A stretch of DNA of 64,000 bases from Cercis canadensis (taxonomy: Eukaryota > Streptophyta > Magnoliopsida > Fabales > Fabaceae). The position numbers and the translations under genes are program-made. The stretch is from NCBI GenBank assembly GCA_003255065.1, contig QAOA01003602.1, positions 1 to 64,000 of the forward strand. The letters run 5' to 3'. Positions 38,151 through 51,352 of this stretch are shown piece by piece. Numbering within the stretch: the stretch's first letter is position 1; each line of letters opens with the position of its first letter. The notes below the pieces were generated by a model. That model had not been told where the DNA came from. It saw only the letters and a list, made by a program, of their open reading frames with translations, and ran no database searches.

Positions 38151-39305
38151 TTTTTTTGTTTTTCCCTGTATCTGTGACGGGACAGTTGCCTGGTGAGTCA
38201 CTACATCTGGACAGGGATACTGTTTCGGTTCATCTTTGTTACTGACTCAAATATCTTTCTTGTGGATCTCTGTTTCTGGGACGGGAAAGTTTCCTTGTGA
38301 GTCACTATATCTGGACCGGCACACTGTGTCGGTTCATCCCTGCTTCTGACTCGGTTCTTTTTCTTGTGTTTCGCTGTATCTGGGACGGGATAGTTTCCTG
38401 GTGAGTCACTATATCTGGATTGGGACCTTGTTTTGCTTCATCCCTGTTACTGACTCAGATATTTTTCTGGTGAATCACTGTTTCTGGGACGGGAAAGTTT
38501 CGTGGTGAGTCACTATATCTGGACCGAGACACTATGTCGGTTCATCCCAATATCTCACTCGAATATTTTATTCGTGCTTCCCAGTATCTGGGACTGGACA
38601 ATTTCTTGGTAAGTCACTATATCTGGACCGGGACCCTATTTCGATTCATCCCTGTTTTTGACTCGGTTATTTTTCTTTTGTTTCCCGGTAACTGTGACGG
38701 GACAGTTTCCTGGTGAGTCGCTACATCTGGTCCTGGACACTGTTTCGGTTAATCCCTGGTTCTGACTCAGATATTTTTCTCGTGTTTCCCTGTATCTGGG
38801 ATTGGACAGTTTCCTGGTGAGTCGCTATATTTGGTCTGATACCCTATTTCGGTTCATCCCTGCTTCTGACTCAGTTATTTTTCTTGTGTTTTGATGTATC
38901 TGGGACGGGATAGTTTCCTGGTGAGTCACTATATCTGTTTCGGTTAATCCCTGTTTCTGACTCGAAAATTTTTCTTGTTTTTCCCTGTATCTGTGACGGG
39001 ACAGTTTCCAGGTGAGTCACTATATCTGGATTGGGAACCTGTTTCGGTTCATCCCTGTTACTGACTCAGATATTTTTCTGTTGAATCACTGTTTCGAGGA
39101 CGGGACAGTTTCCTAGTGAGTCACTATATCTGGTGTGAGACCCTGTTTCGGTTAATCCCTGTTTCTGATTCGGTAATTTTTCTTGTTTTTCCCTGTTTCT
39201 GGGACGGGACAGTTGTCTGGTGAGTCACTATATCTGGTCTGAGACCCTGTTTCGGTATATCCCTGTTTCTGACTTGGTTATTTTTCTTGTATTTCCCTTT
39301 ATCTA

Positions 39306-39925
39306 GTATCTGTGACGGGACAGTTTGCTGGTGAGTCACTACATCTGGTCTGGGAACTTGTTTCGGTTCATCTTTTTTTTCTGACTCGGATATTTTTCTC
39401 GTGTTTCCCTATATCTGGGAATGGACAGTTTCCTGGTGAGTCACTATATCTGGACCGGGACCCTGTTTCGGTTCATCCCTGTTACTGACTCAGATATATT
39501 TGTTGTGGATCACTATTTCTGGGACGGGACAGTTTCCTGATGAGTCACTATATCTAGTCTGAAACCCTGTTTCGGTTCGTCCCTATTTCTGACTTTGTTA
39601 TTTTTCTTCTGTTTCGCTGTATCTGGGACGGGATAGTTTCCTGTTGTGTCACTACATCTGGTCCAGGACCCTGTTTCGATTCATCCCTGTTTCTGACTCA
39701 GATATTTTTGTCGTGTTTCCCTGTATCTGGGATTGCACAGTTTCCTGGTGAATAACTATATTTTGTCTGATACCCTGTTTCGGTTCATCCCTGCTTCTGA
39801 CTCGGTTATTTTTCTTATGTTTCGCTGTATCCGGGACGGGATAGTTTCCTGGTGAGTCACTATATCTGGTCCGGGACACCGTTTCGGTTCATCCCTGTTA
39901 CTGACTTAGATATTTTTCTGGTGAA
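39306..39925 (+). repeat. Fragment of the right-hand HOR family inside the 11-monomer domain
   Basis: From the fusion TTATCTAGTATCTGTGACGG onward, about six monomers match 52584-53203 at a constant offset of 13278 bp. They include CAGTTTGCTGG, GGGAATGGACAG, ATATATTTGTTGTGG and CTAGTCTGAAACCC monomers. The segment ends at a small duplicated GTGAATCAGGTGAATCACTG near 39919-39938. It shows exchange between two HOR domains more than 10 kb apart. Confidence 0.82.
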
Positions 39926-41825
39926 TCAGGTGAATCACTGTTTCTGGGACGGGAGAGTTTCCTAGTGAGTCATTTTATCTTGTCTGAGACCCTGTTTCGG
40001 TTCATCTCTGTTTCTGACTTGGATATTTTTCTTGTTTTCCCTGTATCTGCGACGGGACAGTTTCCTGATGAGTCACTATATCTGGACCGAGACCCTATTT
40101 CGGATCATCCCGGTTACTGACTCAAATATTTTTCTCGTGTTTCCCTTTATCTGGGACTGGACAATTTCCTGGAGAGTCACTATATCTGGACCGGGACCCT
40201 GTTTCGGTTCATCCCTGTTTCTGACTCGGATTTTTTTTTTGTTTTTCCCTGTATCTGTGACGGGTCAGTTTCCTGGTGAGTCACTATATCTGGATTGGGA
40301 CCCTGTTTCGCCTCATCCCTGTTACTGACTCAGATATTTTTCTTTTGAATCACTGTTTCTGGGACGGGACAGTTTACTCGTGAGTCACTATATCTGGTCT
40401 GAGACCCTGTTTCGGTTCATCCCTATTTCGGACTTGGATATTTTTTTGTTTTTCCCTGTATCTGTGACGGGACAGTTGCCTGGTGAGTCACTACATCTGG
40501 ACAGGGATACTGTTTCGGTTCATCTTTGTTACTGACTCAAATATCTTTCTTGTGGATCTCTGTTTCTGGGACGGGAAAGTTTCCTTGTGAGTCACTATAT
40601 CTGGACCGGCCCACTGTGTCGGTTCATCCCTGCTTCTGACTCGGTTCTTTTTCTTGTATTTCGCTGTATCTGGGACGGGATAGTTTCCTGGTGAGTCACT
40701 ATATCTGGATTGGGACCCTGTTTTGCTTCATCCTTGTTACTGACTCAGATATTTTTCTGGTGAATCACTGTTTCTGGGACGGGAAAGTTTCCTGGTGAGT
40801 CACTATATCTGGACCGGGACACTATGTCGGTTCATCCCAATATCTCACTCGAATATTTTATTCGTGCTTCCCAGTGTCTAGGACTGTACAATTTCTTGGT
40901 GAGTCACTATATCTGGACCGGGACCCTATTTCGGTTCATTCCTGTTTTTGACTCGGTTATTTTTCTTGTGTTTCCCGGTAACTGTGACGGGATAGTTTCC
41001 TGGTGAGTCGCTACATCTGGTCCAGGACACTGTTTCGGTTGATCCCTGTTTCTGACTCAGATATTTTTCTCGTGTTTCCCTATATCTTGGATTGGACAGT
41101 TTCCTGGTGAGTCACTATATTTGGTCTGATACCCTATTTCGGTTCATCCCTGCTTCTGACTCAGTTATTTTTCTTGTGTTTCGATGTATCTGGGACGGGA
41201 TAGTTTCCTGGTGAGTCACTATATCTGGTCCAGGACTCTGTTTCGGTTCATCCCTGTTACTGACTCAGATATTTTTCTGGTGAATCACTGTTTCTGGGAT
41301 GGGACAATTTCCTAGTGAGTCACTATATCTGGTGTGAGACACTGTTTCGGTTAATCCCTGTTTCTGACTCGAAAATTTTTCTTGTTTTTCCCTGTATCTG
41401 TGACGGGATAGTTTTCTGGTGAGTCACTATATATGGATTGGGAACCTGTTTCGGTTCATCCCTGTTACTGACTCAGATATTTTTCTGCTGAATCACTGCT
41501 TCTAAGACGGGACAGTTTCCTAGTGAGTCACTATATCTGGTGTGAGACCCTGTTTCGGTTAATCCCTGTTTCTGACTCGGTAATTTTTCTTGTTTTTCCC
41601 TGTTTCTGGGACGGGACAGTTGTCTGGTGAGTCACTATATCTGGTTTGAGACCCTGTTTCGGTTTATCCCTGTTTCTGACTTGGTTATTTTTCTTGTATT
41701 TCCCTTTATCTAGGACTGGAATTTTTCCTGGTGAGTTACTATATATGGACCGGGACCCTATTTCGGTTCATCTCTGTTTCTGACTCAGATATTTTTCTCG
41801 TGTTTCCCTGTATCTGGGATTGGAC

Positions 41826-41826
41826 N
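41826..41826. other. Single-N join with missing satellite
   Basis: Monomer phase jumps across the N: GGGATTGGAC is followed by AATTTTTCTTG, which normally comes about 68 bp later in the unit. At least that much sequence, possibly with whole monomers, is absent although only one N is recorded. Confidence 0.75.
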
Positions 41827-41879
41827 AATTTTTCTTGTTTTTCCCTGTATCTGTGACGGGACAGTTTCCTGGTGAGTCA

Positions 41880-42375
41880 CTATATCTGGATTGGGACCCT
41901 GTTTCGGTTCATCCTTGTTACTGATTCAGATATTTTTCTGGTGAATCACTGTTTCTGGGACGGGACAGTTTACTGTTAAGTCACTATATCTGGTCTGAGA
42001 CCCTGTTTCTGTTCATCCCAGTTTCTGACTCGGATATTTTTGTTGTTTTTCCCTGTATCTGTGACGGGACAGTTTCCTGGTGAGTCACTATATTTGGATT
42101 GGGACCCTGTTTCGGTTCATCCCTGTATCTGTGACGTGACAGTTTCCTGGTGAGTCACTATATCTGGATTGGGACCCTGTTTCGGTTCATCCTTGTTACT
42201 GATTCAGATATTTTTCTGGTGAATCACTGTTTCTGGGACGGGACAGTTTACTGTTAAGTCACTATATCTGGTCTGAGACCCTGTTTCTGTTCATCCCAGT
42301 TTCTGACTCGGATATTTTTGTTGTTTTTCCCTGTATCTGTGACGGGACTCTTTCCTGGTGAGTCACTATATTTGG
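41880..42375 (+). repeat. 278-bp tandem duplication with a 70-bp monomer
   Basis: The CTGATTCAGATATTT motif occurs at 41921 and 42199, 278 bp apart, which is two monomers plus 70 bp. The odd unit reads GGTTCATCCCTG directly into TATCTGTGACGTGAC near 42119. One ~34-bp sub-unit was removed at matching TCCCTGT sequences. Both copies share the rare CAGTTTACTGTTAAGTCAC segment. Confidence 0.82.
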
Positions 42376-45300
42376 ATTGGGACCCTGTTTCGGTTCATCC
42401 CTGTCACTGACTCAGATATTTTTCTGGTGAATCACTGTTTCTGGGACGGGACAGTTTCCTGGTGAGTCATTATATCTGGTCTGAGACCTTGTTTCGGTTC
42501 ATCCTTGTTTCTGACTCGGATAATTTTGTTGTCTTTCCCTGTATCTGTGACGTGACAGTTTCCTGGTGAGTCACTATATCTGGATTGGGACCATGTTTCG
42601 GTTCATCCCTGTTACTGACTCAGTAATTTTTCTTGTCAATCACTGTTTCTAGGACGGGACAGTTTCCTGGTGAGTCACTATATCTGGTCTGAGACCTTGT
42701 TTCGGTTCATCTCTGTTTCTGACTTGGTAATTTTTCTTATTTTTCCCTGTAACTATGACGGGAGAGTTTCGTGGTGAGTCACTATATCTGGATTGGGACC
42801 CTGTTTCGGTTCATCATTGTTACTGACTCAGATATTTTTCCAGTGAATCACTGTTTCTGGGACGGCACAGTTTCCTAGTGAGTCACTATATCTGGTCTGA
42901 GACCTTGTTTCGGTTCATCCCTGTTTCTGACGCGGTTAATTTTCTTGTGTTTCGCTTTATCTGGGACGGGATAGTTTCCTGGTGAGACACTACATCTGGT
43001 CCAGGATCCTGTTTTGGTTCATCCCTGTTTCTGACTCAGATATTTTTCTCGTGTTTCCCTGTATCTGGAATTTGACAGTTTCCTGGTGAATAACAATATT
43101 TTATCTGACACCCTGTTTCGGTTCATCCCTGCTTCTAACTCGATTATTTTTCTTGTGTTTCGCTGTATCCGGGACGGGATAGTTTCCTGGTGAGTCACTA
43201 TATCTGGTCCGGGACTCTTTTTCGGTTCATCCCTGTTACTGACTCATATATTTTTCAGGTGAATCACTGTTTCTGGGATGGGACAGTTTCCAGGTGAGTC
43301 ACTATATCTGGTCTGAGACCCTGTTATCATCCCTGTTTCTGAGTCAGATATTTTTCTCGTGTTTCACTGTATTTGGGACTGGACAGTTTCCTGGTGAGTC
43401 ACTATATCTGGACCGGGACCTTGTTTCGGTTCACGCTGTTACTGACTCTGATATTTTTCTTGTGGATCACTATTTCTGGGACGGGACAGTTTTCTGGTGA
43501 GTCACTATATCTGGTCTGAGACCCTGTTTCGGTTCATCCCTTTTTTTGACTCGGATCTTTTTCTTGTTTTACCCTGTATTTGTGACGGGATAGTTTCCTG
43601 GTGAGTCACTATATTTGGACTGGGACCCTGTTTCGGTTCATCCCTGTTACTGACTCAGATATTTTTCTGGTGAATCACTGTTTCTGGGACGGGACAGTTT
43701 CCTGGTGAGTCACTATATCTGGTCTGAGACCTTGTTTCGGTTCATCCCTGTTTCTGACTCGGATATTTTTCTTGTTTTTCCCTTTATCTGTGACGTGACA
43801 GTTTCCTGGTGAGTCACTATATCTGGATTGGGATCATGTTTCGGTTCATCTCTTTTTCTGGCTTGGATATTTTTCTTGTTTTTCCCTGAATCTGTGACGG
43901 GATAGTTTCCTGGTGAGTCACTACATCTGATCCAAGACCTTGTTTCGGTTCATCCCTGTTTCTGACTCGGATATTTTTCATGTGTTTCTCTTTATCTGGG
44001 ACTGGACAATTTCCTGGCGAGTCACTACATCTGGACCGGGACCCTGTTTTGGTTCACTGTTTCTGACTCGGATATTTTTCACGTGTTTCCCTTTATCTGG
44101 GACTGGACAGTTTCCTGACGAGTCACTACATCTGGACCAGGACCCTGTTTTGGTTCATCCCTATTTCTGACTCGGTTATTTTTCTCGTGTTTTCCTGTAT
44201 CTGGGATTGGACAGTTTCCTGGTGAACCACTATATCTGGACTGGGACCCTGTTTCGGTTCATCCTTGTGACTGACTCAGATATTGTTCTGGTGAATCACT
44301 GTTTCTGGGACGAGACAGTTTCCTGGTGAGTCACTATATCTGCTCTGAGACCTTGTTTAGGTTCTTCGCTGTTTCTGACTCAGATATTTTCCTTGTTTTT
44401 CCCTGTATCTGTGGCGAGATAGCTTCCTGGTGAGTCACCACATCTGGTCTAGGAACATTTTTCGGTTCATCCCTTTTTCTGACTCGGATATTTTTCTCGT
44501 GTTTCCCTGTATCTAGGAATGCACATTTTCCTAGTAAGTCAGTATATATGGACTGGGACCCTGTTTCGGTTCATCCCTGTTACTGACTCAGATATTTTTC
44601 TTGTGGATCACTGTTTCTGGGACGGGACAGTTTCCTGGTGAGTCACTATATCTAGTCTGAAACCCTGTTTCGGTTCATCCCTGTTTCTAACTCAAATTTT
44701 TTTCTCGTGTTTCCCTATATCTAGGATTGGACAGTTTCTTGGTGAGTCACTATATTTGGTCTGATACCCTGTTTCGGTTCATCCCTGCTTCTGACTAGGT
44801 TATTTTTCTTGTGTTTCGCTGTATCTGTGACGGGATAGTTTCCTGGTGAGTCACTATATCTGATCTGGGAACCTGTTTCGGTTCATCCCTGTTACTGACT
44901 CAGATATTTTTCTGGTAAATCAGTATTTCTGGGACGGGACAGCTTCCTGGTGAGTCACTATATCTGGACTGGGACCCTGTTTCGGTTCATCATTGTTACT
45001 GACTCAGATATTTTTCTTGTAGATCACTGTTTCTGGGACGGGACAGCTTCCTGGTGGGTCACTACATCTGGTCCAGGACCCTGTTTTTGTTCATCCCTGT
45101 TTCTGCCTCAGATATTTTTCTCTTGTTTCCCTGTATCTAGGATTGGACAGTTTCCTGGTGAGTCAATATATTTCGTCTAATACCCTGTTTCGGTTCATCC
45201 CTTCTTCTGACTCGGTTATTTTTCTTGTGTTTTGCTGTATCAGGGACGGGGTAGTTTCCTGGTGAGTCACTATATCTGGTCTGGGACCTTGTTTCGGTTC

Positions 45301-48300
45301 ATCCCTGTTACTAACTCAGATATTTTTCTGGTGAATCACTGTTTCTGGATCAGGACAGTTTCCTCATGAGTCACTATATCTGTTCGGAGACCCTGTTTCG
45401 GTTCATCCCTATTTTTGACTCAGATATTTTTCTTTTTTACACTATATCTGGACCGGGACCCTGTTTCGGTTTATCCCTGTTATTGACTCAAATATTTTTT
45501 TTGTGGATCACTGTTTCTGGGACGAGACAGTTTCCTGATGAGTCATTATATCTAGTCTGAAACCCTGTTTCGGTTCATCCCTGTTTCTGACTCGGTTATT
45601 TTTCTCGTGTTTCCCTGTATCTGGAATTGGACAGTTTCCTGGTGAATAATTATATTTTGTCTGAGACCCTGTTTCGGTTCATCCCTGCTTCTGACTCGGT
45701 TATTTTTCTTATGTTTCGCTGTATCCGGGACGGGATAGTTTCCTGGTGAGTCACTATATCTGGTCCGGGACTCTGTTTCGGTTCATCCTTGTTACTGACT
45801 CAGATATTTTTCGGGTGAATCACTGTGTCTGGGACGGGACAGTTTCCAGGAGAGTCACTATATCTGCTCTGAGACCTTGTATCGGTTCATCCCTGTTTCT
45901 GACTCAGATATTTTCCTTGTTTTTCCCTGTATCTATGACGGGACAGTTTCCTGGTGAGTCACTACATATGGTCTAGGAACTTGTTTCGGTTCATCCCTTT
46001 TGTCTGACTCGGATATTTTTCTCGTGTTTCCCTATATCTGGGAATGGACAGTTTCCTGGTGAGTCACTATATCTAGACCGGGACCCTGTTTCGGTTCATC
46101 CCTGTTACTGACTCAGATATTTTTGTTGTGGATCACTGTTTCTGGGACGGGACAGTTTCCTGATGAATCACTATATCTAGTCTGAAACCCTGTTTCGGTT
46201 CATCCCTATTTCTGACTCGGTTATTTTTCTTCTGTTTCGCTGTATCTGGGACGGGATAGTTTCCTGGTGAGTCACAACATCTGGTCCAGGATCCAGTTTC
46301 GGTTCATCCCTGTTTCTGACTCAGATATTTTTCTCGTGTTTCCCTCTATCTGGAATTGGACAGTTTCCTGGTGAATAACTATATTTTGTCTGACACCCTG
46401 TTTCGGTTAATCCCTGCTTCTGACTCGGTTTTTTTTCTTGTGTTTCGCTGTATCCGGGACGGGATAGTTTGCTGGTGAGTCGCTATATCTAATCCGGGAC
46501 TCTGTTTCGGTTCATCCATGTTACTGACTCAGATATTTTTCGGGCGAATCACTGTTTCTAGGACTGGACAGTTTCCAGGTGAGTCACTATATCTGGTCTG
46601 AGACCCTGTTTCGGTTCATCCCTGTTTCTGACTTAGATATTTTTCTTGTTTTTCCCTGTATCTGTGACGGGACAGTTTCCTGGTGAGTCACTATATTTGG
46701 ATTGGGACCCTGTTTCGGATCATCCCTGTTACTGACTCAGATATTTTTCTGGTGAATCACTGTTCTGGGACGGGACAGTTTCCTAGTGAGTCACTATATC
46801 TGGTCTGAGACCTTGTTTCGGTTCATCCCTGTTTCTGACTCGGATATTTTTCTTGTTTTTCCCTGTATCTGTGACGTGACAGTTTCCTGGTGAGTCACTA
46901 TATCTGGATTGGGATAGTCTTTCGGTTCATCCCTGTTACTGACTCAGAAATTTTTCTGGTGAATCACTGTTTCTGGGACGGGATAGTTTCCTGGTGAGTC
47001 ACTATATCTGGTCTGAGACCTTGTTTCGGTTCATCTCTGTTTCTGACTTTGATATTTTCCTTGTTTTTCCCTGAATCTGTGACGGGATAGTTTCCTGGTG
47101 TGTCACTACATCTGGTCCAGGACCTTGTTTCGGTTCATCCCTGTTTCTGACTCGGATATTTTTCACGTGTTTCCCTTTATCTAGGACTGGACAGTTTCCT
47201 GGCGAGTCACTATATCTGGACCGGGACCCTGTTTTGGTTCATCCCTTTTTCTGACTCGATTATTTTTCTCGTGTTTTCCTGTATCTGGGATTGTACAGTT
47301 TCCTGGTGAATCACTATATCTGGACTGGGACCTTGTTTCGGTTCATCCTTGTTCCTGACTCAGATATTGTTCTGGTGAATCACTGTTTCTGGGACGAGAC
47401 AGTTTCCTGGTGAGTCACTATATCTGCTCTGAGACCTTGTTTCGGTTCATCCCTGTTTCTGACTCGGATATTTTCCTTCTTTTTCCCTGTATCTGTGACG
47501 GGACAGTTTCCTGGTGAGACACTACATCTGGTCTAGGAACTTGTTTCAGTTCATCCCTTTTTTCTGACTCGGATATTTTTCTCGTGTTTCCCTATATCTG
47601 GGAATGGACAGTTTCTTGGTGAGTCACTATATCTAGACCGGGACCCTGTTTCCGTTCATCCCTGTTACTGACTTAGATATTTTTGTTGTGGATCACTGTT
47701 TCTGGGACGGGACAGTTTCCTGATGAGTCACTATATCTAGTCTGAAACCCTGTTTCGGTTTATTCCTATTTCTGACTCTGTTATTTTTCTTCTGTTTCGC
47801 TGTATCTGGAACGGGATAGTTTCCTGGTGAGTCACTACATCTGGTCCAGAATCCTGTTTCGGTTCATTCCTGCTTCTGACTCAGATATTTTTCTCGTGTT
47901 TCCCTGTATCTGGGATTGGACAGTTTCCTTGTGAATAACTATATTTTCTCTGATACCCTGTTTCGGTTCATCCGTGCTTCTGACTCGAATATTTTTCTTG
48001 TGTTTCGCTGTATCCGGGACGGGATAGTTTCTTGGTGAGTCACTATATCTGGTCCGGGACACTGTTTCGGTTCATCCTTGTTACTGACTCAGATATTTTT
48101 CTGGTGAATCACTATTTTTGGGACGGCACAGTTTCCTAGTGAGTCACTATATCTGGTCTGATACCTTGTTTCGGTTCATCCCTGTTTCTGACGCGGTTAT
48201 TTTTCTTGTGTTTCGTTTTATCTGGGACGGGATAGTTTACTGGTGAGTCACTACATCTGGTCCAGGATCCTGTTTCGGTTCATCCCTATTTCTGACTTAA

Positions 48301-49479
48301 ATATTTTTCTCGTGTTTCCCTACATCTGGAATTGGACAGTTTCCTGGTGAATAACTATATTTTATCTGACACCCTGTTTCGGTTCATCCCTGCTTCTGAC
48401 TCGGTTATTTTTCTTGTGTTTCGCTGTATCAGGGACGAAATAGTTTCCTGGTGAGTCACTATATCTGGTCCGGGACTCTGTTTCGGTTCATCCATGTTAC
48501 TGACTCAGATATTTTTCGGGTGAATCATTGTTTCTGGGACGGGACAGTTTCCTGGTGAGTCACTATATTTGGTCTGAGACCCTGTTTCGGTTCATCCCAG
48601 TTTCTGACTTAGATATTTTTCTTGTTTTTCCCTGTATCTGTGACGGCACAGTTTCCTGGTGAGTCACTATATCTGGATTGGACCATGTTTCGGTTCATCC
48701 CTGTTACTGACTCAGAAATTTTTCTGGTGAATCGCTGTTTCTGGGACGGGATAGTTTCCTGGTGAGTCACTATATCTGGTCTTAGACCTTGTTTCGGTTC
48801 ATCTCTGTTTCTGACTTGGATATTTTTCTTGTTTTTCCCTTAATCTATGACGGGATAGTTTCCTGTTGAGTCACTACATCTGGTCCAGAACCTTGTTTCG
48901 GTTCATTCCTTTTTCTGACTCGGATATTTTTCTCGTGTTTCCCTATATCTAGGAATGGACAGTTTCCTGGTGAGTCACTATATCTGGACCGGGACCCTGT
49001 TTCGGTTCATCCCTGTTACTGACTCAGATATATTTGTTGTGGATCACTGTTTCTGGGATGGGACAGTTTCCTGATGAGTCACTATATCTAGTCTAAAACC
49101 CTGTTTCGGTTCATCCCTATTTCTGACTCTGTTATTTTTCTTCTGTTTCGCTGTATCTGGGACGGGATAGTTTCCTGGTGAGTCACTACATCTGGTCCAG
49201 GACCCTGTTTCGGTTCATCCCTGTTTCTGACTCAGATATTTTTCTCGTGTTTCCCTGTATCTGGGATTGGACAGTTTCCTGGTGAATAACTATATTTTGT
49301 CTGATACACTGTTTCGGTTCATCCCTACTTCTGACTCGGTTATTTTTCTTGTGTTTCGCTGTATCCGGGACGGGATAGTTTCTTGGTGAGTCACTATATC
49401 TGGTCCGGGACTCTGTTTCGGTTCATCCCTGTTACTGACTCAGATATTTTTCGGGTGAATCACTGTTTCTGGGACGGGA

Positions 49480-51352
49480 CAGTTTCCTGGTGAGTCACTA
49501 TATCGGGTCTGAGACCCTGGTTCGGTTCATCCCTGTCTCTGACTTAGATATTTTTCTCGTTTTTCCCTGTATCTGTGATGGGACAGTTTCCTGGTGAGTC
49601 ACTATATTTGGATTGGGACCCTGTTTCGGTTCATCCCTGTTACTGACTCAGATATTTTTCTGGTGAATCACTGTTTCTGGGACGGGACAATTTCCTGTTG
49701 AGCATTATATCTGGTTTGAGACCTTGTTTCGGTTCATCCTTGTTTCTGACTTGGATATTTTTCTTTTTTTTCCCTGTATCTGTGACGGGACAGTTTCCTG
49801 GTGAGTCACTATATCTGGATTTGACCATGTTTCGGTTCATCCCTGTTACTGACTCAGAAAGTTTTTTGGTGAATCACTGTTTCTGGGACGGGACAGTTTC
49901 CAGGTGAGTCACTATATCTGGTCTGAGACCTTGTTTCGATTCATCTCTGTTTCTGACTTGTATATTTTTCTTGTTTTGCCCTGAATCTATGACGGGATAG
50001 TTTCCTGTTGAGTCACTACATGTGGTCCAGGACCTTGTTTCGGTTCATCCCTATTTCTGACACTGATATTTTTCACGTGTTTCCCTTTATCTGGGACTGG
50101 ATAGTTTCCTGGTGAGTCACTACATCTGGTCTAGGAAGTTGTTTCGGTTCATCCCTTTTTTCTGAGTCGGATATTTTTCTTGTTTTTCCCTGTATCTGTG
50201 ACGGAACAGTTTCTTGGTGAGTCACTATATCTGGATTGGGACCATGTTTCGGTTCATCCCTGTTACTGACTCAGAAATTTTTTTGGTGAATCACTGTTTC
50301 TGGGACGGGACAGTTTCCAGGTGAGTCACTATATCTGGTCTGAGACCTTGTTTCGGTTCATCTCTGTTTCTGACTTGTATATTTTTCTTGTTTTGCCCTG
50401 AATCTATGACGGGATAGTTTCCTGTTGAGTCACTACATGTGGTCTAGGACCTTGTTTCGGTTCATCCCTATTTCTGACACTGATATTTTTCACGTGTTTC
50501 CCTTTATCTGGGACTGGACAGTTTCCTGGTGAGTCACTACATCTGGTCTAGGAAGTTGTTTCGGTTCATCCCTTTTTTCTGAGTCGGATATTTTTCTTGT
50601 TTTTCCCTGTATCTGTGACGGAACAGTTTCCTGGTGAGTCACTATATCTGGATTGGGACCATGTTTCGGTTCATCCCTGTTACTGACTCAGAAAATTTTC
50701 TGGTGAATCAAAGTTTCTGGGACGGGACAGTTTCCTGGTGAGTCACTATATCTGGTCTGAGACCTTGTTTCGGTTCATCTTTGTTTCTGACTTGGATATT
50801 TTTCTTTTTTTTCCCTGAATCTGTGACGGGATAGTTTCCTGGTGTGTCACTACATCTGGTCAAGGACCTTGTTTCGGTTCATCCCTGTTTCTGACTCGGA
50901 TAAATTTCACGTGTTTCCCTTTATCTGGGACTGGACAGTTTCCGGGCGAGTCACTATATCTGCACCGGGACCCTGTTTTGGTTCATCCTTGTTTCTGACT
51001 CAGATATTGTTCAGGTGAATCACTTTTTCTGGGACGAGACAGTTTCCTAGTGAGTCACTATATCTGCTCTGAGACCTTGTTTCGGTTCATCCCTGTTTCT
51101 TACTCAGATATTTTCCTTGTTTTTCCCTGTATCTGTGACGGGACAGTTTGCTGGTGAGTCACTACATCTGGTCTAGGAACTTGTTTCGGTTCATCTCTTT
51201 TTTCTGACTCGGATATATTTCTCGTGTTTCCCTATATCTGGGAATGGACAGTTTCCTGGTGAGTCACTATATCTGGACCGGGACCCTGTTTCGGTTCATC
51301 CCTGTTATTGACTCAGATATATTTGTTGTGGATCACTATTTCTGGGACGGGA
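49480..51352 (+). repeat. 1873-bp satellite unit, copy 1
   Basis: The unit recurs from 51353 with an offset of 1873 bp (18 monomers plus one base). Rare shared marks are TTGAGCATTATATCTGG (a shortened GAGTCACTAT) and CTGGATTTGACCATG. Inside it four monomers are duplicated in tandem (about 49790-50623), which the second unit lacks. Downstream of that point the offset therefore falls to 1455-1456 bp. Confidence 0.85.
49790..50623 (+). repeat. Recent 417-bp four-monomer tandem duplication
   Basis: Four consecutive monomers occur twice, for example TGACTTGTATATTTTTCTTG at 49954 and again 417 bp later. The copies share ACATGTGGTC, GACACTGATATTTTTCACG and GTCTAGGAAGTTG. The paralogous unit from 51353 has the block once, so the duplication happened after the units separated. 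Confidence 0.85.

Larger units (their letters stand above)
32540..41650 (+). repeat. 11-monomer (1145-bp) higher-order repeat domain
   Basis: A diagnostic monomer reading CATCCCAATATCTCACTCG recurs six times, near 33045, 34277, 35422, 36916, 38545 and 40835. Between the second and third copies eleven monomer types follow in order and total 1145 bp, that is 11 x 104 plus one extra T in a T-run. Other intervals are 1232, 1494, 1629 (spanning the N gap) and 2290 bp, because units were recombined, extended or interrupted. The domain is the most homogeneous part of the window, since corresponding monomers in different units are nearly identical. Confidence 0.9.

Noticed and set aside
37396-38196. 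A 266-residue open frame
   Set aside because: Almost all of it is the 704-base N gap, and only satellite lies at its ends.
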